Shown: positions 1 to 9,066 of the stretch, one piece after another | Layout of the letters: every line of letters begins with the position of its first letter | Numbering within the stretch: the stretch's first letter is position 1 | Assembly: GCA_009746045.1 (NCBI GenBank) | Contig: RPFO01000050.1 | Location: 4,628,769-4,679,823, forward strand | Direction of reading: 5' to 3' | Length of the DNA stretch: 51,055 nucleotides | Source: Mesostigma viride | Taxonomy: Eukaryota; Streptophyta; Mesostigmatophyceae; Mesostigmatales; Mesostigmataceae | The notes under the pieces: generated by a model | Seen by the model: the letters and a program-made list of their open reading frames with translations, nothing else | Databases searched by the model: none | What the model was told of the DNA's origin: nothing | Position numbers and translations under genes: made by a program

Positions 1-222
1 CCATAACTTTCTTGATACTCGTCGGAATGAACTCGTTCCGGTGCCGCTGGAATCGCAGAGATATGCCGAATCAGGATCACGCCAATGCGCTTGGCGTTAA
101 CTTGGACAACTCACAAGAGATGTTATTTAGTGCCCGCAATCATATTTCAGCATTGTGCAAATGAATTTCAAGTGTTATTACCATAGTTCAATTTTTTAAG
201 GGTTTTGGGGTGCCACCTCCCC
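1..222 (-). mobile_element. Terminal fragment of TTAA-target DNA transposon, family A (copy A3)
   Basis: The window opens inside a transposon whose end lies at 222, followed by TTAA at 223-226 and then satellite. The terminal sequence (200-222) is the reverse complement of the left end of the element at 34815, and the homology continues inward (about 120-190) to the segment that element A1 carries at about 34850-34930. It is therefore family A in inverted orientation, cut by the window edge. No coding sequence is visible. The matching empty site is TTAA at 27302-27305 in the duplicated satellite copy. The superfamily is uncertain: piggyBac and Kolobok both use TTAA targets. Confidence 0.75.
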
Positions 223-1689
223 TTAATTACATAAATGCCATCCATGTACGTAGACGGGCCATGATGACACCATGGGAGCCTGAATCCTCATCATTAATTA
301 CATAAATGCCATTCATGTACGTAGGCCAGCCATGGAGACACCATGGGAGCCTGAATCCTCATCATTAATTACATACATGCCTACAATGTAGGTAGACAAG
401 CCATGATGACACCATGGGAGCCTGAATCCTCATCATTTATTTTATGAGACATCCATGTACGTAGGCCAGCCATGATGACACCATGGGAGCCTGAATCCTC
501 ATCATTTCTTTTTCTTTGACATCCATGTACGTAGGCCAGCCATGATGACACCATGGGAGCCTGAATCCTCCTCATTAATTACATACATGCCATCCATGTA
601 CGTACACGGGCCATGATGACACCATGGGAGCCTGAATCCTCATCATTTACTATTCCTTGACATCCATGTACGTAGGCCAGCCATGGAGACACCATGGGAG
701 CCTGAATCCTCATCATTAATTACATAAATGCCAACCATGTACGTAGACAAGCCATGATGACACCATGGGAGCCTGAATCCTCCTCATTAATTACATAAAT
801 GCCAACCATGTACGTAGACAAGCCATGATGACACCATGGGAGCCTGAATCCTCATCATTAATTACATACATGCCATCCATGTACGTAGACAGGCCATGAT
901 GACACCATGGGAGCCTGAATCCTCATCATTTACTATTCCTTGACATCCATGTACGTAGGCCAGCCATGGAGACACCATGGGAGCCTGAATCCTCCTCATT
1001 AATTACATAAATGCCAACCATGTACGTAGACAAGCCATGATGACCCCATGGGAGCCTGAATCCTCATCATTAATTACATAAATGCCATCCATGTACGTAG
1101 ACGGGCCATGATGACACCATGGGAGCCTGAATCCTCATCATTTACTATTCCTTGACATCCATGTACGTAGGCCAGCCATGGAGACACCATGGGAGCCTGA
1201 ATCCTCCTCATTAATTACATAAATGCCAACCATGTACGTAGACAAGCCATGATGACCCCATGGGAGCCTGAATCCTCATCATTAATTACATAAATGCCAT
1301 CCATGTAAGTAGACGGGCCATGATGACACCATGGGAGCCTGAATCCTCCTCATTAATTACATAAATGCCAACCATGTACGTAGACAAGCCATGATGACAC
1401 CATGGGAGCCTGAATCCTCATCATTTACTATTCCTTGACATCCATGTACGTAGGCCAGCCATGATGACACCAATGGAGCCTGAATCCTCCTCGTTAATTA
1501 CATAAATGCCAACCATGTACGTAGACAAGCCATGATGACCCCATGGGAGCCTGAATCCTCATCATTTACTATTCCTTGACATCCATGTACGTAGACGGGC
1601 CATGATGACACCATGGGAGCCTGAATCCTCATCATTTACTATTCCTTGACATCCATGTACGTAGGCCAGCCATGATGACACCAATGGAG

Positions 1690-1727
1690 CCTGAATCCTC
1701 TTCATTTTCTTAATGAGAGGATTCAGG
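1690..1727. repeat. Snapback inverted repeat inside satellite monomer
   Basis: CCTGAATCCTCT and its reverse complement AGAGGATTCAGG face each other across a short AT-rich centre, giving a strong hairpin that normal monomers lack. The same structure recurs at 10487-10524, 26278-26315, 28769-28806 and 29716-29753. It always follows the monomer variant with CAATGGAGCC in place of CATGGGAGCC. It looks like one template-switch or inversion event that was later copied with the array. Confidence 0.85.
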
Positions 1728-1836
1728 TTACATAAATGCCAACCATGTAGGTAGACAAGCCATGATGACACCATGGGAGCCTGAATCCTCATCATTAATA
1801 CATAAATGCCATCCATGTACGTAGGCCAGCCATGGA

Positions 1837-1841
1837 GACAC
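1837..1841. repeat. Copia target-site duplication, left copy
   Basis: GACAC here matches GACAC at 9688-9692 on the other side of the Copia element. The uninterrupted satellite copy has a single GACAC at 28917-28921. Confidence 0.92.
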
Positions 1842-2458
1842 AGTTGTGAGGGTAAGAATGCCACGAATTCCGCCATGGTTCTTGCAGGAAGTTGCCTTTA
1901 TTAATAATCAGGAAACACAGACGTAAGTCACGTCACTTCCAAGACTGCACGCAGCACAGACGACAGGGTCGCAGTGCCAAGAGAACGTGCACGCAAGAAC
2001 TAGCGTCCCGGTGTGACCAAGTCACTCATATAGCTTACTAGGGACGCGTCCAAGTATTCAGCTGCACTGTCACAGCTGAACTGTCAATCAATTGATTACA
2101 CAGACTCTGGCACGCCTTTGGCGCGCAGATCTATCAATTGTCCATACGGCTAGTCCTGTGGACCTATCCGTACACTAGTCAGCATCAATTGTCTCATAGG
2201 TCCTGGCGCGCTACAGTGCGCCTACCTATCAATTGACCATCAAGTCCTGTACAAGTCCTGTCAACGTCCTGCGGACTATCAAAGTGACACTTGTACATCC
2301 TGTGTCCGTACGCGCCCACAGTGGCGCGCCGGGTACTGTCGGCACAGCCTAGGAAACGTCATAACTTTTACGTTCCTTAACCAAATGAGGCGTTCAAGGT
2401 GCCGTTGGAAAGAGCGTAACAATCTCTATCCATCTAACGTAAATCCTTTACGTTAACT
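1842..2458 (-). repeat. Copia 3' LTR
   Basis: 617 bp, starting AGTTGTGAGGG and ending TTTACGTTAACT as read on plus. The termini form AGTT/AACT inverted repeats and not the usual TG/CA. It is nearly identical to 9067-9687 and lacks 4 bp near 2070 relative to that copy. Being at the pol-distal end, it is the 3' LTR. Confidence 0.93.
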
Positions 2459-2478
2459 CCAATCCCTTCTTTTCTTTA
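2459..2478 (-). promoter_or_regulatory. Polypurine tract of the Copia element
   Basis: Directly against the inner edge of the 3' LTR, the minus strand reads AAAGAAAAGAAGGGATTGG. This purine-rich stretch is where plus-strand DNA priming would be expected in an LTR element. Confidence 0.8.
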
Positions 2479-3407
2479 GGGATCACATCCCCTGCCAGGG
2501 ACCCTTGAAGTAGCTTGAAATGTCCTTCACTCCAGCTTGAAGCTTGAACAGATGTCTTTAATGGCCATTGCCATTCCCCCAGCCCTTTCTTTTAAGGAAC
2601 TGGAAAAGAAACAGATCTGCCACAGGGAAAACCATTTCATGAGAAATGGAGAAAACCTATGGAAGTGGCATTACAGAGTACCACCAGATATTAGAAGCAC
2701 ACAAAATTAAATACATACAGGTTAATTCTATGAGGTCTTCTCCAGGAATTAATCCCATCACCTCGGTAGAGCCTCCAGTACAATGACCTTCTGGCGGTGA
2801 GTTACATTAATCCCAGATACTAATCCCATAAAACCCAGTACATATTCAATATAAGTACAATAAATCCATGACAATTAAAATACCACTTGACAAAGTAAGG
2901 CGTATTACAATAGTTTGCCTGTCATTCTCTCAACAGGGGTCTATTGGCGCCCGTCTTACGGCGCCCGTCTACTTGCCAGATGGTAAACTGCCACAGCAAA
3001 CAAATGACAAAATGAAACACATAGGCAACAATTAAATCCTGCCCTGGGGAACTAGGGAAGTCTGAACAGGCAAACACCTGAACAGGCCAGCTTGTAGAAA
3101 CATAATACCAGGGAATCGAACCCCGCCCTATAAACCCCAGAATAAAGGTTCCCAGACCATTGTGAGAGGTATGTACAAATATACATTTCTTTTAAAATAG
3201 AATACATGGTCTGTAATGGACCTGTCAACCTTGTGTAGTCAACAGCATGAACCCCAGCCAAAACCTGGCTGTATCCTGATTAAAATCAGAGTGAGTGTAC
3301 CATGGTCCATGAGCCTTAGTACAGACTAAAATACAGGTATTATGCCAGTCACAATGCTGACACTACCACACAATCTGCTCTCCAATGCCCTATAACCATG
3401 CACCAGC
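2479..3407 (-). other. Copia 3' untranslated region
   Basis: About 930 bp between the pol stop and the purine tract. I see no conserved domain. A 69-aa minus-strand ORF (3052-3261) has no recognisable features and is not called as a gene. Confidence 0.6.
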
Positions 3408-6400
3408 TTAGACAGCTTGCTGAGATGGGTCCATCAGAGACTGAAGAACCTTGTATTGCACTGCTGCCTTCTGCACTAGCTTGGTCAAAGCATCAGCAGG
3501 ATTGTCAACCCCAGGGATATGCTCAATATTGGCCAAGGAGGACAACTCCTTAAGAAGGAGATAATCCAAGTCCCTACTTCTGGCCATCTGCCTGTGCACA
3601 AACTGCACCATCCCCATGGAGTCTGTTTTTAGAAGAGTGGTAACCTGAAGTGGCCAAGGAGTGTTAGAAGTCATCTGATGAAGCAACTCCTTCAGATAAA
3701 GGCTTGTGTGAATGCCTTCACAAATAGCCCTGCATTCTGCCACATCACTGCTGACAGCCACCCGTTTGTGCAGGCGACTAAACCAGCTCACCAAACTCCC
3801 CAGGCCTTCCTGTCTGAGCACAAAGAGCCCTGCAGCCCTGCCCCTGACCTTGGAGACCTGCCTGCTGTCCATTGAGCTATCCACATACAGCTCCATGCAA
3901 ATGGGTTGTGATAAATCCACTGCAGACAACAGAATGCCAGATGAAGCCCTGACCTGATCAGCCACCTTGGCAGACCCTAGCTCCACCAGCATGTCATCAG
4001 GCAACCTGGCTATGACCATGAGGTCTGGCCTGGAAATGCCTGCCACCCAAGCAACCATGCCCCTCACCATGGGACACAGTGCCTGTGTGATGGTTGGAGG
4101 AAGCTTGCTAATGAGGGTCTCTTGATAGTCATTGCCCCCCACCAGCAGCATACGCCACTCCCCCTTCTTCTTCACCAGTGTGGCCTCCATGCCCACAAAC
4201 AGCAGAGGCTCATTCTCCACCTGCCATTGCTCCCTACCCAGAGGAAACTTGGACTTAATGATGGAGATCAGCTCCTTAAGCCACGACGTGGGAGCTATCA
4301 GATGTAGGTCATCCCCGTGCAGCGAAGCATACACTGGCAGGCCTTCCCATTGCCCCAGAAACAGACAGGGGTCTACAGGAGAGACCTTCAAGTTGCAATG
4401 CTCCTTCAGGAAACGGTTGAGAGTCTCCCTCCAGATTATTGGACTTGACCTCAGGCCCTCCAGGCCCTTGAGGATTTTAAGGAACTCCGTGTGGATGTCC
4501 CTTTTCCATACAGCAGGCACCCTAACATAGAAAGGCGTCTTGCCCTCCCACTTTTCCTGTGCCACATCTGCATCACCCTCCAGAAATGCCCTCTTGAAGT
4601 CTATCACCACTGAGCCATAGTCCAAGCCCTTGTTGAGAAGGCCTAGAAAGACACACAGCAGCAGCCTCCAAGTATCATGCAGCATGCCAGGGGTATACAA
4701 CTCCTCAGCAGTGCACTCACCAGTACCCTTGAACTCATTCAGCACTGGCCTGACATGTGGTACCTTGACCCCGTCCACCTCCTTCATCTTGATGACAAAC
4801 TTGAGCTTGAGTAGACGTCGTGCAGGAGGCAGGTCATTGACAGGTTCCACGCATTTCTTGGAGATCCAATCCTCCCCAGATTTAATGAGACCCAGTGTGA
4901 CCTGGGGACACATAATGGGAGAGGACATGAGCTTCACCAGGCCTTGGTAGTTGATAGGGCTGTGTCCAGCAAGTGAGTGAGGACCAATGCCCAAACTGCT
5001 TGGATGACTAGCAGCTGGCAGTATGAGGTCATCAACCAAGGGCTCCTGCCCCTGGCACACTTGCACACGCTTAACCGTCCTGGTTACTGCACGTGATAGG
5101 TGAGTGGTCCTGAAATTAATCAGTGGGACCTGACCAGCCCCTTCCTTAGTCAGGAGAGAGGACGTGATCACTACCCCATCCTGGCATAGGAAATTCTGCC
5201 CCAGAAGAGCAGGTCCTTGATAGCCCTCCAAGACACAAAAAGCAGTGTCCTGTCCAAGGATAGGAATGAATACCTCACCCAGTACCTTCACGTGTACCCC
5301 GCCACTGAAGTCAGACACAAACTGATAGCTGGGTTCAGACATGCTGTACCCTGCTGCAGCCCTGGTCCCAATAATGGAGACCTGAGAATTAGTGTCTACC
5401 TCTAAGGCAGTGTCCAGCCCCAGATTGCCATGCCACCTGAGCTTGGCTACCTTGGGCTGCTTCTTGGCCCTTTGTAGAGCCCCAATCAATCCAGCCAAAC
5501 TTGTCCCCCTGGGCTTGGTTAGTGCCTTGGGCTTGACAGTTGACTCCCCAGCTGTTGACCTTGCAGCCTGTTCAACAAGTACCTCTGCAACCTGGCCAGG
5601 GCTGACAGATTCCCCTGCAACAGATGTGGTCGTTGCGTCAGTGATGTCACCTGGGACCTGAAAATCCTGCAGATCCTGTGAGCCTTGTGCCTGACTGCCC
5701 TCATTCATCAGGTTAGGCTTGACATATGACCAACTCAGCCGGTGTACATGCTTTGGTTCGTCCTCCATGCTGACCAAGCATGCGTGGCTAGCTTCATCAA
5801 CCTGGGTAACCACCCCAGGACTCCAGCTACCACGTTTGCCATAAAGGCTAGGTTCCTTCCAAGCTAGGACCTTCTGACCCACTTGTGGCTCCAGCATCTT
5901 CCAACCCCGGTCCTTCTCCCTCAGCTTGGCAAAGGTGACATGTGCAGCATGTTTCCAGCCCTCCAGCACATGTGGTGGGCACAGGCCATGATATAGACCC
6001 ATTGGGCTGACAGCAACTCCATCATAGTAGAAGTTAACCCTGCTGTTCAGCTGCTGCTCCACGTTCCTCAGCCATGCACTCCTGACAAGTGCAGGTGCAG
6101 ACAAGGGTACCCAGTCTTCAGAGATGATCAATTTCTTGACCTCCTGGATTGCCCTCTCGATAGCACCCTGCTGCCCATGAGCCTCCCTAGGTGTAACCAG
6201 CAACTCAGGAAGGGTAGGATCACCCTTGAGATGCTGAAACTGCATGTCCACCTGGATCCTTGTGGTAGGAAACTTGGCTCTTACATTCTGCAGGGCAGCC
6301 AGCAAGTACCTGTTCTTCATAGAAGGTAAATGCTCTAGCACCTTGTATTTCGTGTACCTGTCCACGCACACCAACAGTTGCATGCCCCTGATGTGTTGGA

Positions 6401-6893
6401 TATCACACTGCAGATCACCAATGCTCTGAGGTAGAGCTTTGGCATGTGATTTCCTGGGCTTGTTGGAGGACAACTGGCACTTACACCGTGAGGCAGCTTG
6501 CTGACACGCCTTAAGAAGGGGTGCCCTGCCCATACGGAAGGCAAAGTTGTTTGACAGAGAAGTGGCATGCCCAAACATGTTGTGGATTCGGGCACCCAAC
6601 TCCTGGTACACAGAGGAAGCAGTCCCTGGCACAGTCAGGACTGTGCTGTCAGGTTGTCCAGCATCACCATGCTGACTTCCATCCTGTTCTGACTCAGAGC
6701 CTGAGTCACCCTGCTCATGCCCAACACCTGGACCGCCAGCAGGGACCACATGCATACCACCAGAGGCCTTCACACCCCTCTGTGGTTGTACATTGGTTTC
6801 TCTCAAAATGAGAGGTCCACCCTCGTGCCCAGCACGAGGATGCATAGGGTCAGACATACTTACAGCTGCATCAGCTGTCAAGGACGTCTTCAT
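3408..6893 (-). CDS. pol: Copia pol polyprotein: integrase-protease-reverse transcriptase-RNase H
   Basis: 1161 aa from the first ATG, although the frame is open without a stop up to the gag UGA at 7035, so the natural product is probably Gag-Pol. Domains from the ATG: pre-integrase zinc-like H104, H109, C130, C137/C139; integrase core with D164, D216 and E246 (GQQGAIERA motif); a Pro/Ser/Thr-rich linker of about 390-480; retropepsin with DTNS at 500-503 and LLGQNFL at 563-569; reverse transcriptase with D765 (VVIDFKRAF) and HGDD at 859-862; RNase H with D1005, E1053, D1091, D1134 and the NPADALTK ending typical of Copia. Oddities: protease lies after integrase, the usual protease DTGA/DSGA is DTNS, and reverse transcriptase has HGDD where Copia has YVDD. 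The long intact frame and near-identical LTRs suggest recent function. Confidence 0.93.
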   Translation of the reverse strand: MKTSLTADAAVSMSDPMHPRAGHEGGPLILRETNVQPQRGVKASGGMHVVPAGGPGVGHEQGDSGSESEQDGSQHGDAGQPDSTVLTVPGTASSVYQELGARIHNMFGHATSLSNNFAFRMGRAPLLKACQQAASRCKCQLSSNKPRKSHAKALPQSIGDLQCDIQHIRGMQLLVCVDRYTKYKVLEHLPSMKNRYLLAALQNVRAKFPTTRIQVDMQFQHLKGDPTLPELLVTPREAHGQQGAIERAIQEVKKLIISEDWVPLSAPALVRSAWLRNVEQQLNSRVNFYYDGVAVSPMGLYHGLCPPHVLEGWKHAAHVTFAKLREKDRGWKMLEPQVGQKVLAWKEPSLYGKRGSWSPGVVTQVDEASHACLVSMEDEPKHVHRLSWSYVKPNLMNEGSQAQGSQDLQDFQVPGDITDATTTSVAGESVSPGQVAEVLVEQAARSTAGESTVKPKALTKPRGTSLAGLIGALQRAKKQPKVAKLRWHGNLGLDTALEVDTNSQVSIIGTRAAAGYSMSEPSYQFVSDFSGGVHVKVLGEVFIPILGQDTAFCVLEGYQGPALLGQNFLCQDGVVITSSLLTKEGAGQVPLINFRTTHLSRAVTRTVKRVQVCQGQEPLVDDLILPAASHPSSLGIGPHSLAGHSPINYQGLVKLMSSPIMCPQVTLGLIKSGEDWISKKCVEPVNDLPPARRLLKLKFVIKMKEVDGVKVPHVRPVLNEFKGTGECTAEELYTPGMLHDTWRLLLCVFLGLLNKGLDYGSVVIDFKRAFLEGDADVAQEKWEGKTPFYVRVPAVWKRDIHTEFLKILKGLEGLRSSPIIWRETLNRFLKEHCNLKVSPVDPCLFLGQWEGLPVYASLHGDDLHLIAPTSWLKELISIIKSKFPLGREQWQVENEPLLFVGMEATLVKKKGEWRMLLVGGNDYQETLISKLPPTITQALCPMVRGMVAWVAGISRPDLMVIARLPDDMLVELGSAKVADQVRASSGILLSAVDLSQPICMELYVDSSMDSRQVSKVRGRAAGLFVLRQEGLGSLVSWFSRLHKRVAVSSDVAECRAICEGIHTSLYLKELLHQMTSNTPWPLQVTTLLKTDSMGMVQFVHRQMARSRDLDYLLLKELSSLANIEHIPGVDNPADALTKLVQKAAVQYKVLQSLMDPSQQAV

Positions 6894-7034
6894 AGGAACC
6901 TGTACCTCTCCAGGTGACCTGGGGCCACACTGAACCTGGAGATCACCCTCTTGTTGCCCAGATATAAAATCTGCATTGGAGCACCTGGCCTCCCCCTTGG
7001 GTGAATTAAGGTGTGTAGGGGTTGCCTCAGACAG

Positions 7035-7037
7035 TCA
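7035..7037 (-). promoter_or_regulatory. Candidate gag-pol UGA readthrough site
   Basis: Gag ends CAG-UGA-CUG. The next 47 codons (7034-6894) are open and run in the same frame into the pol ATG at 6893; the two start codons are exactly 419 codons apart. A C directly after UGA, especially UGA-CU, is a known leaky context. Readthrough of one stop would make Gag-Pol, replacing the frameshift or single ORF usual in Copia elements. This is inference from frame and context; no translation data are available. Confidence 0.65.
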
Positions 7038-8150
7038 CTGCTCCTTGTTGTCTTCTTGCTGACTGCCCTTTGAAGGCTGGCCTGCCTGGGACTTGTTGTT
7101 GTTCTTCTTGTTGTTGTTGTTATTCTTGTTGCTGCCCTGGCCCTGGGACTTCTTGAAGCTGGGACACTCCTTCTTGATGTGCCCCCACCCCTTGCACAGG
7201 TAGCATTGTATCTTGGACTTGCCCTGGCCACTGCCCCCATTGTCAGACGCGTTGCCCTGCTTGGGCTGACCACCCACCCGCCTGAACACCGACTTGGAGT
7301 GTGACCTCCTGTCAGAATCAGGTGAATGATCTCCCTTGCGCTTGTGATGGTTGCCCCTACGCCCTCCTTGGCTTCGGTCAGCCTCAGACGTCTTGGAGCC
7401 ACCCTGGGTACGCCCGCCTGCCTGGGTAGCCTTCACTGCTGGCACTCCACCCTCAAACAGCTCCTCTGCCTCGAGAGCTTGTTTAATGATGACCTTGTAG
7501 GCCTTCAGGGTAGAGTGTGGGGCACACATGACTTTTAAGGAGCCACGTGTCGCCTTATCCAGCCCAGAAACCTTGAGCCAGTTGGTTAGGGCTATGTTAT
7601 CAGCGACATTAAAGCCGTGAGCCCTGCCCTCCTCAACCATCTTACAATAGTTGAGAAAGTTCTGGATCAGGTCCCCCTTGACCTCCCACCCTTGATACTT
7701 GTCCTGCCAATGGATGCCGACCTTCTTTCGTTGGTCCTCCAGCAGCTCCTTCAGCTCAGCCACGTACAGTGCCCAGGCCTTATTGGCCTTTTTGCACTCC
7801 CTGGTTAGGTCCTTAATCTGGTCAGTACACTTGCCAAAAGTGCTACTGCCTATCCAGATTTGATAGTAATTTGTACCACCGTACAAGCTAGGGAACCCTT
7901 CCAATCCCTCCACAAACTCTTCAGCCTGCTTAGGCTTGGAGTCTGAGGTTACAGGCTGCAACTGATTGACAATTAAAAGACCCTGTGTGGTAAGATCAAA
8001 GCCATGAATAGCTTGTGCATTATTATTATTGTGAGGAAGGTTGGTAATCTCTCCGGTAAGCCCCACGTCATCTACGTGAGCGGTTCCACTACCAGCACCC
8101 CCATTATTATTCCCACTGGCTGGACCCTTGCTACGGCGTCCCTCAGCCAT
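7035..8150 (-). CDS. gag: Copia Gag with CCHC zinc knuckle
   Basis: 371 aa. It would form the virus-like particle and bind element RNA. The N-terminus is rich in Gly and Asn. A helical capsid-like region covers about 75-235. A basic, Ser/Gly-rich segment follows, then a CCHC knuckle with C316, C319, H324 and C329 (CYLCKGWGHIKKEC), then an Asn/Lys/Gln-rich tail with an Asn-run. The knuckle near the C-terminus and the position just upstream of pol fit Copia Gag. It starts 170 bp after the 236-aa ORF and ends at the UGA shared in frame with pol. The overlapping 170-aa ORF at 6890-7402 in another frame is a shadow. Confidence 0.9.
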   Translation of the reverse strand: MAEGRRSKGPASGNNNGGAGSGTAHVDDVGLTGEITNLPHNNNNAQAIHGFDLTTQGLLIVNQLQPVTSDSKPKQAEEFVEGLEGFPSLYGGTNYYQIWIGSSTFGKCTDQIKDLTRECKKANKAWALYVAELKELLEDQRKKVGIHWQDKYQGWEVKGDLIQNFLNYCKMVEEGRAHGFNVADNIALTNWLKVSGLDKATRGSLKVMCAPHSTLKAYKVIIKQALEAEELFEGGVPAVKATQAGGRTQGGSKTSEADRSQGGRRGNHHKRKGDHSPDSDRRSHSKSVFRRVGGQPKQGNASDNGGSGQGKSKIQCYLCKGWGHIKKECPSFKKSQGQGSNKNNNNNKKNNNKSQAGQPSKGSQQEDNKEQ

Positions 8151-8319
8151 CCTGCACTACCAGCTATTCAAAGAACACCTTAACGAAGCAGCAGAAAATA
8201 TGTACAAAATTTTTGTGTCGCCTCTGCCGCCTGCGCCGGTGTCGCTGCCGCCCCCGCGAATTGCCGCCGAAATTCGACAAAAAAATGTCGACAAGTACTG
8301 CAGAAGAAAATTAGGCCGA
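8151..8319 (-). other. Spacer between the 236-aa ORF and gag
   Basis: 169 bp with a G/C-rich simple stretch (8225-8260). It probably serves as gag leader. No further gene is seen. Confidence 0.5.
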
Positions 8320-9030
8320 CTAGTAGTCAAGGCCCCTGAAGTCGCAGTACGTGTATACGAACTCACGATCCTCCATATCCAGCTCCGGACCTGCACCGGT
8401 ATGAATTAAAACCGGCGTGCTCCCCGCCGCGTAAGTGCCGACGCGCCGACGCGCGACGAGGCGCAGAGGATGTGTAAAGATCGTCAATAATTCCCACCCC
8501 GCGGGAATCCACTCTCGCACAGAGGCGAGAAATGCCACCAGATTAATTAAAACCTGGCGCTCACGACTGCGTACGCCGCGAGTCAGCAGCGATAGCAGCG
8601 CGAGATCCTGAAACAAATTTGTTGACACCGCCGGCGCGCCCCCCGTGCGAAGCGATGCCCAGTTTTGCAGGTTTCTCTGGTAACCGGTGAGTGAAGAGAG
8701 GACGTTGTCCAACTCCTCAATGGCAGTCGTGACTTCGGTCACCGACCGCAAACCTCCCCGCACCTGGACCGTAAATGTCGATAAAATGTTGCGGATTTGG
8801 TCCAATAATGCGCGAACAGCCGGCACCAGTGCTGGCAAATCGGGGTCCTCGGGGTTATCCCCGAGCAATGCGTGAGCTGCACGCTGCTGACGATGAAGCT
8901 CGTCGAGCGAAACTGTAACTTCGTCGAGCAATTGTTGCCACGACGGCACAGTTGGTCTTGACGAAGAACCAGCCGGCGGAGCGGCTATTTCCTCATCGTC
9001 CGGAATCCGAAATTCTTCCGAATTTGGCAT
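8320..9030 (-). CDS. Extra ORF upstream of Copia gag, unknown function
   Basis: 236 aa, starting 37 bp inside the 5' LTR edge, so it is the first ORF on the element transcript. The protein has an acidic N-terminus, then long amphipathic stretches rich in Leu, Val, Arg and Gln (about 30-190), suggesting a helical bundle or coiled coil. I see no Cys/His cluster, catalytic motif, signal peptide or clear membrane span. I do not recognise the family. It could be an accessory factor, a split N-terminal Gag domain, or a captured host sequence. An intact ORF of this length in a young element supports real coding. Gag would need reinitiation, leaky scanning, splicing or another promoter. Confidence 0.65.
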   Translation of the reverse strand: MPNSEEFRIPDDEEIAAPPAGSSSRPTVPSWQQLLDEVTVSLDELHRQQRAAHALLGDNPEDPDLPALVPAVRALLDQIRNILSTFTVQVRGGLRSVTEVTTAIEELDNVLSSLTGYQRNLQNWASLRTGGAPAVSTNLFQDLALLSLLTRGVRSRERQVLINLVAFLASVREWIPAGWELLTIFTHPLRLVARRRVGTYAAGSTPVLIHTGAGPELDMEDREFVYTYCDFRGLDY

Positions 9031-9066
9031 CTTTTTGACAGAGCGTGTAATACGAGTTGTAATACG
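9031..9066 (-). repeat. Copia leader with 12-bp tandem repeat at the expected primer site
   Basis: TGTAATACGAGT occurs twice in tandem (9046-9057 and 9058-9069), the second copy running into the LTR end. This is where a primer binding site should lie, but the sense strand (CGTATTACAACTCG) does not match the TGGTATCAGAGC expected for initiator Met tRNA. The true primer is not identified. Confidence 0.6.

Larger units (their letters stand above)
223..1841. repeat. 70-bp satellite array, block 1
   Basis: Tandem monomers of 69-72 bp; successive GGGAGCC motifs begin at 273, 345, 416, 485 and 555. Each monomer has a conserved core of about 50 bp (ATGTACGTAG, a variable GCC triplet region, ATGATGACACCATGGG or ATGGAGACACCATGGG, then AGCCTGAATCCTC) and a linker of about 20 bp drawn from a few recurrent types. 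The linker types are TAATTACATAAATGCC, TAATTACATACATGCC, TTTACTATTCCTTGAC and a T-run ending in CTTTGAC. This block is collinear with about 27302-28921. Short minus-strand ORFs here are by-products of the repeat, not genes. Confidence 0.97.

Noticed and set aside
6890-7402. 170-aa minus ORF overlapping the gag-pol junction
   Set aside because: It is out of frame with gag and pol, Arg/Thr-rich, with no motif. The gag frame carries the zinc knuckle and the pol frame is open across the junction.
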